Source: a virus | Direction: 5' to 3' (one strand) | Virus record (IMG/VR): IMGVR_UViG_3300007734_000666 | Coordinates: 1-38,454 of that record | Length of the DNA: 38,454 bases | Shown here: piece after piece, positions 29,209 through 36,946 of the stretch | How the letters are laid out: each line of letters opens with the position of its first letter | Position numbering within the stretch: the first letter of the stretch is position 1 | Translations under genes and position numbers: made by a program | Notes under the pieces: generated by a model | What the model was told of the DNA's origin: nothing | The model's input: the letters and a program-made list of their open reading frames with translations, nothing else | Database searches by the model: none

Positions 29209-30473
29209 CCGCCGACTTCCTCTACGAGCGCGACAGGGCGATGATCCTCGCCCCTGTCGGCGCGGGCAAGACCGCCATCACGCTCACGGCCATGCGCGAC
29301 ATGCTGGCCGCGGGCGAGGTGCAGCGGTTCTTGGTCATCGCCCCCAAGCGGGTGGCCGAGTCGGTCTGGCCGAGCGAGGCCAAGCTCTGGGCGCCGGGGC
29401 TGGCGTTGTCAGTCGCGGTTGGCACCGCCTCGGCGCGCGCCCGTGCGTTGCAAGCGAACGTCCAGATCGTGGTGTCCACCTACGACAACCTGCAATGGCT
29501 GGCCGAGCAACCGCTGCAGTTCGACGGCGTGGTGTTCGACGAACTGACGCGGCTGAAGAACCCCTCGGGCAAACGGTTCAAGGCGTTGGAGAAGGTGTTG
29601 GGCGCCATGCGGATCCGTTGGGGGCTGACGGGTAGCTTCACCAGCAACGGTCTGGAGGACGTATTCGGGCAATGCAAGGTCATCGACCAGTCGCTGTTGG
29701 GCCGGGCCAAGGGCGCGTTTCTGCAGCAGTACTTCCATTGCATCAACCGCGACCACGGTCAATGGGAGCCGGCCACCGGGGCGCTGGCGCTGGTGATGAC
29801 ACGCATCAAGCCCGCAACGTTCGTCTTGGAGGCGGGCGAGTACACGGACAAGCTGCCGCCGCTGCATGTGGTCGAGATGGCCGCGGCGCTGGACGACCGG
29901 GGGCCGTACGAGGCGATGAAGCGCAGCTTTGTGGCCGAGTTCCCGACCGCTACCGCGATCGCCGCCAACGCCGCCGCCGTAACGAGCAAGCTGCAGCAGA
30001 TGGCAAGCGGGTTTGTGTACACGGCCCACGGCCCGGTGTGGTACTCCAACCACAAGATGGTGCTGCTGGACGACCTGCTGGCCGAGAACCAGCACGCCAA
30101 CACGATCATCGCGTACCAGTTCATCGAGGAACTGGCCGAGTTGCGGCGCCGGTATCCGCGCGCGGTGACGCTGGACGAGCCGGATGCGATTGCGCGGTGG
30201 AACGCCGGGCGGGTGCCGTTGCTGCTGGTGCATCCGAAGTCTGCCGGCCACGGGTTGAACCTGCAGCACGGCGGGTGCCACATGGTGTTCCTGTCGCTGC
30301 CGTGGTCGCTTGAGTTGTTTGAGCAGACGATAGGCCGACTGCACCGCAGCGGCCAGCGCCACGATGTGTGGGTCTATGTGCTGCTGACCGAGCGCACGAT
30401 GGACGAGAAGATTTACGCGGCGCTGCATGACAAACGATCGTTATCTAATCTTGCAATGGAGGAACTGAAATGA
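29181..30473 (+). CDS. SNF2-family SF2 helicase/translocase (430 aa)
   Basis: ATP-dependent DNA translocase. Motif I APVGAGKTAI (Lys30), motif Ia VIAPKRVAESVW, motif II VFDELTRLKN (Asp120, Glu121), motif III WGLTGSFTSN, motif V HPKSAGHGLNLQ, motif VI QTIGRLHRSGQ. Short form without extra domains, as in many phages. Strong AGGAGG site. Pairing with a VRR-NUC nuclease gene immediately upstream suggests joint action on forks or recombination intermediates. Confidence 0.9.
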   Translation: MVLRPYQELAADFLYERDRAMILAPVGAGKTAITLTAMRDMLAAGEVQRFLVIAPKRVAESVWPSEAKLWAPGLALSVAVGTASARARALQANVQIVVSTYDNLQWLAEQPLQFDGVVFDELTRLKNPSGKRFKALEKVLGAMRIRWGLTGSFTSNGLEDVFGQCKVIDQSLLGRAKGAFLQQYFHCINRDHGQWEPATGALALVMTRIKPATFVLEAGEYTDKLPPLHVVEMAAALDDRGPYEAMKRSFVAEFPTATAIAANAAAVTSKLQQMASGFVYTAHGPVWYSNHKMVLLDDLLAENQHANTIIAYQFIEELAELRRRYPRAVTLDEPDAIARWNAGRVPLLLVHPKSAGHGLNLQHGGCHMVFLSLPWSLELFEQTIGRLHRSGQRHDVWVYVLLTERTMDEKIYAALHDKRSLSNLAMEELK

Positions 30474-30628
30474 AGTTGGACTTGTTGAAAGCGAAGTTGA
30501 AGGCGGCGAAAGCCGAGCGGATCATCCGGCGAAGGCAGTACAACGCCGCCGAGCGCGGACTGTTCAAGGTCTGCACCCTTGTTGACCAACTGGAGAAGCA
30601 AATTGAAGCTCACCTGGCGCGAGCTTAA
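30470..30628 (+). CDS. Small basic helical protein (52 aa)
   Basis: MKLDLLKAKLKAAKAERIIR, then RRQYNAAERGLFKV and a coiled-coil-like QLEKQIEAHLARA. ATG overlaps the helicase stop (ATGA). No family recognised. Confidence 0.6.
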   Translation: MKLDLLKAKLKAAKAERIIRRRQYNAAERGLFKVCTLVDQLEKQIEAHLARA

Positions 30629-30791
30629 CCGCGTCTTGGTCTCCAAGACCGAGGCCGAGGTGCTGGGCATGCTTGAGCGTGAGGTGGCTACCGAGCGCCG
30701 TGTGGTGGTGCTTGAGCGTCTGCACCAGCGGTACAACGTGCTGCGCGTGTCGCGTGAGCGCATCGAACTGTTACGGGAGGCAAAGAAATGA
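30603..30791 (+). CDS. Small charged helical protein (62 aa), TTG start
   Basis: Starts at TTG 30603 preceded by GGAGAAG at good distance, inside the end of the 52-residue gene; gives MKLTWRELNRVLVSKTEAEV then LEREVATERRVVVLERLHQR. Mostly helix. No family recognised; an in-frame TTG at 30579 is less well placed. Confidence 0.55.
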   Translation: MKLTWRELNRVLVSKTEAEVLGMLEREVATERRVVVLERLHQRYNVLRVSRERIELLREAKK

Positions 30792-30973
30792 ACCTGATAA
30801 ACCGTTTTCTTTGGCATTACTGGTGGGGCCAGACGGAATATCTCCGGCAAAGGCTTGAAGAACTTGAAGCTGAAGAAAATAACTTGATCGAGGACAGACG
30901 TAAGGTCCGGGCGCGGCTGATGAAGGCCGATGCAAAGGTTATTACCTACGCACAAATAGGGGGTGTGAGATGA
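30788..30973 (+). CDS. Small coiled-coil protein (61 aa)
   Basis: MNLINRFLWHYWWGQTEYLR, then a heptad-like RLEELEAEENNLIEDRRKVR. Trp/aromatic N-terminal end may touch membrane. ATGA overlap with upstream gene. Unknown function. Confidence 0.55.
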   Translation: MNLINRFLWHYWWGQTEYLRQRLEELEAEENNLIEDRRKVRARLMKADAKVITYAQIGGVR

Positions 30974-31167
30974 GAGACCTCTATCGCGGGGACGGTGGAC
31001 CGCTCAGTTCGTATGACGAGGGCTGGAACGACGGCATAGAGGCTGCGCTTGCCGCGATTGAGCAGCGGAACTCCGATTTGCTTGCGGAGTTTGAACGCGC
31101 CGAGGCCAAGAAACTTAAAGAAATTGTGGCTCGTGCTGTTCTCGCCGCCGCGCAGGAGGGCAAATGA
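30970..31167 (+). CDS. Small acidic helical protein (65 aa)
   Basis: MRDLYRGDGGPLSSYDEGWN, then an Ala/Glu helix (AALAAIEQRNSDLLAEFERA). Coupled by ATGA overlap on both sides. No family recognised. Confidence 0.55.
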   Translation: MRDLYRGDGGPLSSYDEGWNDGIEAALAAIEQRNSDLLAEFERAEAKKLKEIVARAVLAAAQEGK

Positions 31168-31208
31168 CCCCCGCCGAGGCGCTGCGGGATGTGAGGGAGG
31201 TGCCATGA
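31164..31208 (+). CDS. 14-codon overlapping micro-ORF
   Basis: MTPAEALRDVREVP with ATGA overlap at both its start (with the previous stop) and end (with the next start). It perfectly bridges the 37-base gap between two genes. It may serve only to carry ribosomes to the next start. Confidence 0.35.
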   Translation: MTPAEALRDVREVP

Positions 31209-31384
31209 ACGAACGCTGGACGTATCAGGACGCATGGCATCGAGGCTTTGCGGCTGGCTTTTCGTGTGCTGCTGTCGTTGCTTTGGTTACTGTGTTTTGC
31301 CTTCTTGCTTACGGCACTTTTGATAAACCAATTCCGCAACCGGTAAAGAGCGATGCATCCAAACGCCCGACCGGGAAACCGTAA
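31205..31384 (+). CDS. Small inner-membrane protein (59 aa)
   Basis: One transmembrane helix (FSCAAVVALVTVFCLLAYG) after a polar N-terminus, then a Pro/Lys-rich tail. GAGGGAGG-like ribosome site. Unknown function; could modulate the host envelope. Confidence 0.6.
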   Translation: MNERWTYQDAWHRGFAAGFSCAAVVALVTVFCLLAYGTFDKPIPQPVKSDASKRPTGKP

Positions 31385-31562
31385 CGCTCGACGCAACGAG
31401 GCATCACGTTCCAAAGAATGCACCTGTTGCGCGAAGCATCAAAGACCAAACAATTTCTATCTAACTAAATTTGGGACGCTCTCATCATGGTGCAAAGACT
31501 GCCTGAAGGACGCGAGAAAACTCAGCGCGTGGAAAAACAAGCTGTTGAAGACGTCTGTCTGA
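31353..31562 (+). CDS. Small zinc-finger-like protein (69 aa)
   Basis: Basic N-terminus, then CTCCAKHQRPNNFYL and SSWCKDCLKDARK: two C-x2-C pairs about 20 residues apart, typical of phage Zn ribbon proteins. AAAGAG site before ATG; overlaps the previous gene by 32 bases. Confidence 0.65.
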   Translation: MHPNARPGNRNARRNEASRSKECTCCAKHQRPNNFYLTKFGTLSSWCKDCLKDARKLSAWKNKLLKTSV

Positions 31563-31714
31563 TTGCCCGAAACGCCATTGACCGTATTGGCGAGCTTGAA
31601 CGAGCGTTAGCCCGCAGCCGACGCTACCAGGCGCGGGTGCAGAAGTACCGCACAACCTGCCCGACGTGCGGATCCATCAAGAAACAAAAGGAGTGCAAGA
31701 AATGTATCGTATAA
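31529..31714 (+). CDS. Small protein with C-terminal zinc ribbon (61 aa, start uncertain)
   Basis: C-terminal CPTCGSIKKQKECKKC gives C-x2-C...C-x2-C. Middle is helical (AIDRIGELERALARSRRYQA). GTG at 31529 chosen to limit overlap; ATG at 31487 is the alternative. Function unknown, perhaps DNA binding. Confidence 0.5.
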   Translation: MEKQAVEDVCLIARNAIDRIGELERALARSRRYQARVQKYRTTCPTCGSIKKQKECKKCIV

Positions 31715-32016
31715 AACTGGCAGCAGGGCTAAACCTCGCATCGGGGGATGAGTGCTTTACTCCGACGTTGACCCCGGAGAGCAAACGAAAGTGGATTGAC
31801 GAACACGATCTGTTCATCGCCAACGGGCGAGCATTCGCGCTGGTGGACACGTTCAATTGCGTCTATTTCATGGACTGCATAACCGGCTCGCTGTACCAGT
31901 TTGGCGAATGCCTGACCTCATCAGAACTGAAGTTCACCGACTTTCGGCGGGAGCAGGACAAGGCGGCGAAGATCCTGATGGCCGTCCAGAAAGTGAATCA
32001 TGCAAACGCTCGCTGA
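31702..32016 (+). CDS. Hypothetical early protein (104 aa)
   Basis: MYRIKLAAGLNLASGDECFT, later KRKWIDEHDLFIANGRAFAL and CVYFMDCITGSLYQFGECLT. Mixed alpha/beta; six Cys in total. Good AGGAG site within the upstream gene. No family recognised. Confidence 0.6.
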   Translation: MYRIKLAAGLNLASGDECFTPTLTPESKRKWIDEHDLFIANGRAFALVDTFNCVYFMDCITGSLYQFGECLTSSELKFTDFRREQDKAAKILMAVQKVNHANAR

Positions 32017-32164
32017 AGCCTGTTTAAGCTATGCCCAATGTGATGACTATCACATCACCGCCGACCTGCTCACGCGGGCCGGGAAACGGCTCATCGAGCT
32101 GGAGGCCGAGTGCGACCGCTTGCGGGCGCAGTTGTTCGAGGCCCATACGACATTCAAGCTATGA
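32000..32164 (+). CDS. Small helical protein (54 aa)
   Basis: MQTLAEACLSYAQCDDYHIT and a charged helix LIELEAECDRLRAQLF. Overlaps the previous gene by 17 bases and the next start by 4 (ATGA). No family recognised. Confidence 0.5.
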   Translation: MQTLAEACLSYAQCDDYHITADLLTRAGKRLIELEAECDRLRAQLFEAHTTFKL

Positions 32165-32706
32165 CACTCCTCGGCGAAACACCTTACACGCCTTGCTTCG
32201 TCCGAAACGAATTTCTGTTCGACGAATGGATTGGTCACGGCGACTTTACACCTGCCGTAGTGTTTGCGTTCCGCGCCGAGCCAGCGAGGGTGCCGATGTT
32301 CCAAGTGATGCTGGACTCTGGGGCACAATGGGCGCGAGTGCCTATTCACATGATTTGCAGCAGGCCCTGCTCCCCGCTGCCGATCGAGCAATCGTCTTGG
32401 TGGGACAGTTACGGGTACGAGTTCACCGTCGTTGCTCTGCCGTTCTTGAAAGGTCATGCGGTCACGGCACTTGGCCGGGACGGTCAGATCCGCAAAGGAA
32501 ACTACTTGTTCTCAATCGACTGGATGAAGACCGGCTGGAGCGAGGTGCCGGACCAGCACAAAAATCATCACATCATTGCGCTGGAGTCCGGGGCGTGGAT
32601 TGCCTACCCGAACAACCGGCTGGTCTGGCAAGACCCGTCGTGGATTACGCCGGCGCCGAATCGGGAGTGGCAAACACCTACCCGGACGTATTCGGTCGAA
32701 GGGTAA
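32161..32706 (+). CDS. Hypothetical protein, last gene of right early operon (181 aa)
   Basis: MTLLGETPYTPCFVRNEFLF; Trp/aromatic-rich beta protein (WWDSYGYEFTVVALPF, IRKGNYLFSIDWMKTGW, IIALESGAWIAYPNNRL). Reads like a compact cytoplasmic domain. I do not recognise a family. Ends just before the terminator of the opposing late operon. Confidence 0.6.
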   Translation: MTLLGETPYTPCFVRNEFLFDEWIGHGDFTPAVVFAFRAEPARVPMFQVMLDSGAQWARVPIHMICSRPCSPLPIEQSSWWDSYGYEFTVVALPFLKGHAVTALGRDGQIRKGNYLFSIDWMKTGWSEVPDQHKNHHIIALESGAWIAYPNNRLVWQDPSWITPAPNREWQTPTRTYSVEG

Positions 32707-32732
32707 AAAAGAACCCCCGCGCAAGGCGGGGG
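32705..32732 (-). terminator. Rho-independent terminator of late/lysis operon
   Basis: Minus strand: CCCCCGC-5-base loop-GCGGGGG followed by TTCTTTTTT. It lies about 35 bases after the endolysin stop and next to the end of the converging plus-strand operon. Confidence 0.85.
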
Positions 32733-32740
32733 CAAGGGAG

Positions 32741-32758
32741 TACCGATGGCGATCGGTA
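32741..32758. repeat. Perfect 7-bp inverted repeat before endolysin stop
   Basis: TACCGAT-GGCG-ATCGGTA, between the terminator and the endolysin stop. No T run. Possible second pause or RNA-processing hairpin. Confidence 0.5.
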
Positions 32759-32765
32759 AGTCAGT

Positions 32766-33194
32766 CTAAGCGAACGGCCTCGTCCCTGCGCGATCAATAA
32801 TCAAGGCTGATTTCCGGGGCGCCGCCGCGGGCGTGTTGGGGATGCTGATGTGCGTCCAGGCGTCAAACTCGCGGATGATCTGGTCATACGCCAGCCCGGA
32901 GGCCATCACAGCCCGCACAACCGCGTCCGGGGTCATGCCCGGTACTCGGACATCAGCGGCGCAGCCGAGCCGGTGCTGGCTGGTTTCGCGGCTCCCGCAG
33001 GCTGCATTGACCGCGGCTGACCTGTAGGCCGAGTTGACCATAATCGGCCTGCCGCCGAGCCGGTCCTTGACCAGTTCAAGGAACACCGCCAGCCGTTGCA
33101 GGTTTGCCCGAGCTGCGGGATCTGGGGTGTTGTCTAGCAACCGATGATCTGTGACGGTGAGTTCCTCAAGAGTGAAATGATCACTTAGGTTCAT
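32766..33194 (-). CDS. Endolysin, M15 family peptidase (142 aa)
   Basis: Cuts peptidoglycan cross-bridges (L-Ala-D-Glu or D-Ala-D-Ala type). M15_3 metal-binding motif SQHRLGCAADVR (His74, Asp81), catalytic Glu109 in IIREFDAW, and third zinc ligand His115 in WTHISI. FTLEELT start and VNSAYRSAAVN are typical. No signal peptide, so release needs a holin; several candidate holins are immediately upstream in transcription. Last gene of the late unit. Confidence 0.9.
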   Translation of the reverse strand: MNLSDHFTLEELTVTDHRLLDNTPDPAARANLQRLAVFLELVKDRLGGRPIMVNSAYRSAAVNAACGSRETSQHRLGCAADVRVPGMTPDAVVRAVMASGLAYDQIIREFDAWTHISIPNTPAAAPRKSALIIDRAGTRPFA

Positions 33195-33399
33195 TTTGAT
33201 TCACTTGTATCCCCGCTAACAAACCAATAAACCCGCCCACGATGGTCTGAAACGCCGGGGCAATTAGTTTGAATATGTCGGCGTTATCCACAAGCGGATC
33301 AAATAACCCGAAGCACATCACCATAACCATTGATAGAAGGATTACACAGAGCGTAATGCTCACCATCATGACTACAAAGAATAGAGTTTTTTCTTTCAC
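33181..33399 (-). CDS. Small membrane protein with two TM helices, holin-like (72 aa)
   Basis: TM1 FFVVMMVSITLCVILLSMVM, TM2 FQTIVGGFIGLLAGI, polar tail QVNQNEPK. Two-helix class II holin layout. GTG start overlaps the 56-residue gene by 4 bases. Holin or antiholin by position next to endolysin. Confidence 0.6.
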   Translation of the reverse strand: MKEKTLFFVVMMVSITLCVILLSMVMVMCFGLFDPLVDNADIFKLIAPAFQTIVGGFIGLLAGIQVNQNEPK

Positions 33400-33566
33400 T
33401 TGTTTCCGGGATCAGGCACAACTACACCGCTCAGACCCAAAGCTGCTGCCAGACCTTGCACAAGAAGTTGATACTGGGGAGGGATCATCGGCGCTGCAAT
33501 TGCAAAAATTACGCCAAGACCCACCCTCGTCGAATTCTCACCAAAGCGTTTTCTGAGCCATCCCAT
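33396..33566 (-). CDS. Small hydrophobic protein in lysis cassette (56 aa)
   Basis: MGWLRKRFGENSTRVGLGVI, then hydrophobic IFAIAAPMIPP and LVQGLAAALGLSGVVV. Basic N-terminus, one or two membrane helices. Strong AGGAG site. Possible antiholin or holin subunit; no family recognised. Confidence 0.6.
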   Translation of the reverse strand: MGWLRKRFGENSTRVGLGVIFAIAAPMIPPQYQLLVQGLAAALGLSGVVVPDPGNK

Positions 33567-33567
33567 G

Positions 33568-33969
33568 TCAATCTCCTTTTTTCTTCATACCTATGATTTT
33601 CTCTAGCGTTCTGCCGCCAAAGTAGAAACTCATTATTAACATGCCCCATTGTCCTAAAAGCTCGACATAGGACTCATTTGCGTTATGCCCAAAAGAACTC
33701 ATCATCGCAAATACAAAATAACCGGACAAAATTGCAATCAACGCCAGAGGACGAATGTTTTTGGATAGCCAAGAATCGCTACCCATATCCGCTTTTAACC
33801 TGTCGGTCAATTCGTGCTGCTCAGCAACTTCAGCATTAAGCTGGGCAAGCTCTCCGTTCTGTTGCATCTCCAAAAGTTTTAGCTTCGCTTGTTCCGCCTG
33901 CGCGGGGTCGGGAAAGAACTTGTCTACCAGCTTGCTGCCTATGTCGAGTATTGCGCCAAGCGGGAACAT
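33568..33969 (-). CDS. Holin-type membrane protein, 3TM family-like (133 aa)
   Basis: Amphipathic start (AILDIGSKLVDKFFPDPAQA, then helix KLLEMQQNGELAQLNAE), then hydrophobic segments RPLALIAILSGYFVFAMM and GMLIMSFYFGGRTLEKI. DPAQ and LLEMQQNGEL are characteristic of the phage 3TM holin family. It would form inner membrane holes for endolysin release. Confidence 0.75.
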   Translation of the reverse strand: MFPLGAILDIGSKLVDKFFPDPAQAEQAKLKLLEMQQNGELAQLNAEVAEQHELTDRLKADMGSDSWLSKNIRPLALIAILSGYFVFAMMSSFGHNANESYVELLGQWGMLIMSFYFGGRTLEKIIGMKKKGD

Positions 33970-34490
33970 CAGAAATTACCTCCTACTGGATTCAACACCC
34001 CGGCTGGAGCGTCGGTAACAATTGTTGATCCCATCTTCACATGCCCGTTGGTCAAGGGCGATTCGTTGATCGGGCCATAGCAGGATGCGAGCTGCGCCCC
34101 GTTGACCAGTTTTGTCTGCTTGTCGCAGATGAATGACCATAAATTACTCATGCCCTCTGTCTTGCTCAAAACAAAGGTGCGGTGAACCAACGGAGCCACA
34201 GCCCACGATGGTGCCTGGGGTGCTTCAGTCACGGTGCTGAACAATGACCAGACTTTACCCGGAGGCGCATCGCAGGAGTTTTTCATCAGCGCACCGTTGG
34301 CTACGCTTCGGCCTTTCAGAACCGGACAGACAGCCATGCCCTCGGCAAACACTTTGCCTTTGACGGTAATCATCTTGCCGGTAGGCGTAGAACCGGACGC
34401 GGCACAGAGCGCATATTCGCCGTTGCAGATCATCAGATCCGCAGCCGACACGGTGACGGGGAACAGCGCCAGCAAGAGTAGTTTTTTCAT
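33969..34490 (-). CDS. Secreted Cys-rich protein inside lysis cassette (173 aa)
   Basis: Signal peptide MKKLLLLALFPVTVSA cut before ADL. Mature part has six Cys (22, 29, 55, 73, 122, 137), enough for three disulfides in the periplasm, plus GKVWSLFSTVTEAP and a Gly-rich C-terminus. Not lipoprotein-type. I do not recognise the family. Position between an XhlA-like protein and holin suggests a role in lysis or in the host envelope (exclusion or spanin-like). Start supported by AGGA. Confidence 0.7.
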   Translation of the reverse strand: MKKLLLLALFPVTVSAADLMICNGEYALCAASGSTPTGKMITVKGKVFAEGMAVCPVLKGRSVANGALMKNSCDAPPGKVWSLFSTVTEAPQAPSWAVAPLVHRTFVLSKTEGMSNLWSFICDKQTKLVNGAQLASCYGPINESPLTNGHVKMGSTIVTDAPAGVLNPVGGNF

Positions 34491-34497
34491 GTCTGTC

Positions 34498-34683
34498 CTA
34501 GACTTTTATGACCATGTGAAGCAACAAGAGGATCAACGTGCCGGCTACGCCTAACAATATTTGTTCTATCCGTTTCAATCGAGCGTTGACGCCGGTCATC
34601 TCTTTTTCAATACTCTCGTACCGGACCGCGCAAACGTCAACGTGAGAATTGATCTTCGCATCGACTTCCATGGCTGTTATCAC
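34498..34683 (-). CDS. XhlA-like small membrane protein (61 aa)
   Basis: Coiled-coil VRYESIEKEMTGVNARLKRI then a TM helix (LLGVAGTLILLLLHMVI). This layout is that of XhlA/haemolysin-type holin helpers. GTG start overlaps the fibre gene stop (GTGA); ATG at 34671 is an alternative. Confidence 0.6.
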   Translation of the reverse strand: MITAMEVDAKINSHVDVCAVRYESIEKEMTGVNARLKRIEQILLGVAGTLILLLLHMVIKV

Positions 34684-35222
34684 GGGTTGATCAACTGGAA
34701 ACGTGTGCCGTCGTAGACGACCAGCGCGATCTTGCCGCTCTTGATGTCGGTAGCGGCCAGCGCCGTGGTGCCGTTCTTGGTGATGGCCTTGGCGCCCAGA
34801 TTGTTGACGTTGAGCGTGGCAGCGCCGGTGTTGGCCGCTGCGCCGATGAAGGTCAGGGTCAGGCCGGCGATGTACGCGGACAGCGGTTGCGTGTAGGTGC
34901 CGAGGATCGTGTCGGTGCCGGTCACGGTCATGTAGTTGGTCACGCCGGCTGACAGGGAACCGACGTTATCCGCGGTCCAGATCAGGGCGCCGGTTGAGTC
35001 TTTCAGTTCCATGTAGTACAACGCCGAGTCCAGCCAGACCGCGGCCTCGCCGCGGGAGTTCATCACCACCGGGTTGGTGTTGGCCGTGGTGCCCGCAGAG
35101 GTGGTGTAGGTGGACTGCGGCGTGGTGGTGCCGGCGGCGTAGGTGTAGAGCAAGCCCCCCGCCAGCGGCGCACCGTTGGCTGTGAAGAACTGCATCAAAG
35201 GAGAGGGGGTCAGGGTAGCCAT
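34680..35222 (-). CDS. Short tail fibre / head-binding adaptor (180 aa)
   Basis: N-terminus TPSPLMQFFTANGAPLAGGL, then TYAAGTTTPQSTYTTSAGTT and NPVVMNSRGEAAVWL: typical of head-binding domains of podovirus tail spikes. The C-terminal part (LTFIGAAANTGAATLNVNNL, ending in FQLINP) is a common fibre closing domain. It has no receptor-binding or enzymatic domain, so host recognition must lie elsewhere. AGGAAG site upstream. Confidence 0.75.
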   Translation of the reverse strand: MATLTPSPLMQFFTANGAPLAGGLLYTYAAGTTTPQSTYTTSAGTTANTNPVVMNSRGEAAVWLDSALYYMELKDSTGALIWTADNVGSLSAGVTNYMTVTGTDTILGTYTQPLSAYIAGLTLTFIGAAANTGAATLNVNNLGAKAITKNGTTALAATDIKSGKIALVVYDGTRFQLINP

Positions 35223-35251
35223 TTTATCTTCCTAGATTGTTAATGTTGTTA

Positions 35252-36946
35252 TTACGGCGCTGCTAGGCTGTTCTGGTTTTCTTGCGCTACCGGCAATCCA
35301 ATTAGCGCATTACGCAATGCGGGTGACATAGGCGCGTTTGCGTTATAACTGGGTATCGCACGTCTTTGCCCCATAGGCGACAATAGATATTGCTGCGCCG
35401 CAAGTTGCGTTGCGCGGGGTGCTACGCCCCCCGCCATAGCACCAACAGACGCGCCAGGGACGCCCCCAAACAAACCACCCAGCAAAGCCCCGCCGCCACT
35501 ACCCAATGTAGCCCCCAACATACTCCCCGCGCCTGGGGTGCCACTTGTGCCGGGAGGCGTCATAGTAGGGCGCGAAATATTTGCAAACCGCGCAATTAAA
35601 TCAAGGTCGCCGCTAAAATACCTACCTCGCGTTTGTAAATCGTTAGCTAGTGTTCTTGCATTAACAGAACCCCCACCTTCCACAATCGCGTCTTCAATGC
35701 TATGGCTGATAGCCATTCGTTGCCGCGACGCACGAAATTGGTCAAGGAGCGCTTGCGCGTTAGGGTTGCCTGCTGTTTGCAAAGCACGTTCTATTTGGTT
35801 TTCCAACGCGCTGCTAATAGCGCGTTGAGCCAGCCCTAATTCGTTGTCGCCGCGCGCCATGTTGGCGCGGGACGCTTCGCGCAACGTGCGGGTGGCGCCA
35901 ACAGCGTCACCTGAGTTAAATTGTCCTACGCGGTAATTGTTTACCAAATCTGCTACGGGTTGCGGAATCGCGTTTGGGAAAGATCGCCCAGGCCCCGTGT
36001 ACGAAGCAAGTACATCATCCAGCGATTGTGCAAACGCCGCGTCCGTTGAGATAGGGCCAATTCTGGTTATAGGTGTGTACCCGTTTTGGTATTCTTGGGC
36101 GCGTATGTTTTGCATACTTGCGCGGGTTAAATCACCATCAACAGGAAGTTGCACCGCGCGCCGCGCAAGCCGATCAATTTCTGGCTGATTACGCGCCGCC
36201 GCTTTCTGCTGTACCCCCATTTTCCCCGCTATCCGTTCTAGCATCACGTTTTGCCCGCTAGGCGTAACACTACCGGGTGTTGTAACAAGACCTTCGCTTT
36301 GCCCCGCGCGTATGGTTAAGTCTCTAACGGCATTTTGGGACTGCTGCATATTCAACCGCACCTGTTTTGCTTGCGCGGTAGCGGCGGTGGCCGACGGTAT
36401 GGTCATAGAAGTTAATACACCCGCAACCGGGCTTCCAGTAGCCTCAGTTACGCCCTGCCCAGTCGCTCCGCTAACCAAACCTATGCCGCCGCTACGAAGA
36501 AGTTCTGCGCCGGTGCGGGCCGGCGATAGCATGCCTCCGGTTGCCGCCTGCAAACCTACATCCAATACCCGTTGCCCCCGCGTCATATCTTCAGTAGGCT
36601 TGATTAACCCCGCGCTACGCAACATATTCGTAACCCGCTCCGGGGGTGCGGTTACTTCGGGCGCTAAATTTGGAAACCCCGCGGCGGTCGCTAAAGTGCC
36701 CGCACCCATTTTGGCTAAATTTATTACGTTTTGCGGCGCGTTGAGCAAAGTATCCGCAGCGCCGCCAAGTGCTTTATAGGGCGCGCTGGTTACCACCGCC
36801 ATCGTAGATGGCGGGTGACGTTCTGCCGGTATATCAGTTTCTTGCTTTGCTTCTAAGTATGCTTGCGCTACCGTTTCAAATTCTGGCGTACCTTTTTTAC
36901 CTGCGTTGTTGACTATCCAAGTTGCGTATTCATCCGCAGTAGCCAT
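35252..36946 (-). CDS. Ejection protein X, right-end allele (564 aa)
   Basis: N-terminus MATADEYATWIVNNAGKKGT followed by PEFETVAQAYLEAKQ, a motif known from ejection proteins. Two hydrophobic Gly/Ala stretches (about 125-190 and 490-530) could form membrane helices; the rest is helical and polar. Its ATG shares one base with the Y stop (TAATG). It is the positional counterpart of the protein truncated at 1-719, with no visible sequence similarity. Confidence 0.65.
   Translation of the reverse strand: MATADEYATWIVNNAGKKGTPEFETVAQAYLEAKQETDIPAERHPPSTMAVVTSAPYKALGGAADTLLNAPQNVINLAKMGAGTLATAAGFPNLAPEVTAPPERVTNMLRSAGLIKPTEDMTRGQRVLDVGLQAATGGMLSPARTGAELLRSGGIGLVSGATGQGVTEATGSPVAGVLTSMTIPSATAATAQAKQVRLNMQQSQNAVRDLTIRAGQSEGLVTTPGSVTPSGQNVMLERIAGKMGVQQKAAARNQPEIDRLARRAVQLPVDGDLTRASMQNIRAQEYQNGYTPITRIGPISTDAAFAQSLDDVLASYTGPGRSFPNAIPQPVADLVNNYRVGQFNSGDAVGATRTLREASRANMARGDNELGLAQRAISSALENQIERALQTAGNPNAQALLDQFRASRQRMAISHSIEDAIVEGGGSVNARTLANDLQTRGRYFSGDLDLIARFANISRPTMTPPGTSGTPGAGSMLGATLGSGGGALLGGLFGGVPGASVGAMAGGVAPRATQLAAQQYLLSPMGQRRAIPSYNANAPMSPALRNALIGLPVAQENQNSLAAP

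Noticed and set aside
29409-30428. Minus-strand open frame of 339 codons opposite the SNF2 helicase
   Set aside because: Composition of a reverse shadow (Arg/His/Val/Gln); helicase motifs on the plus strand are complete.
32031-32759. Plus-strand open frame of 242 codons across the end of the right early operon
   Set aside because: Overlaps two better-supported genes in another frame and runs through the terminator.
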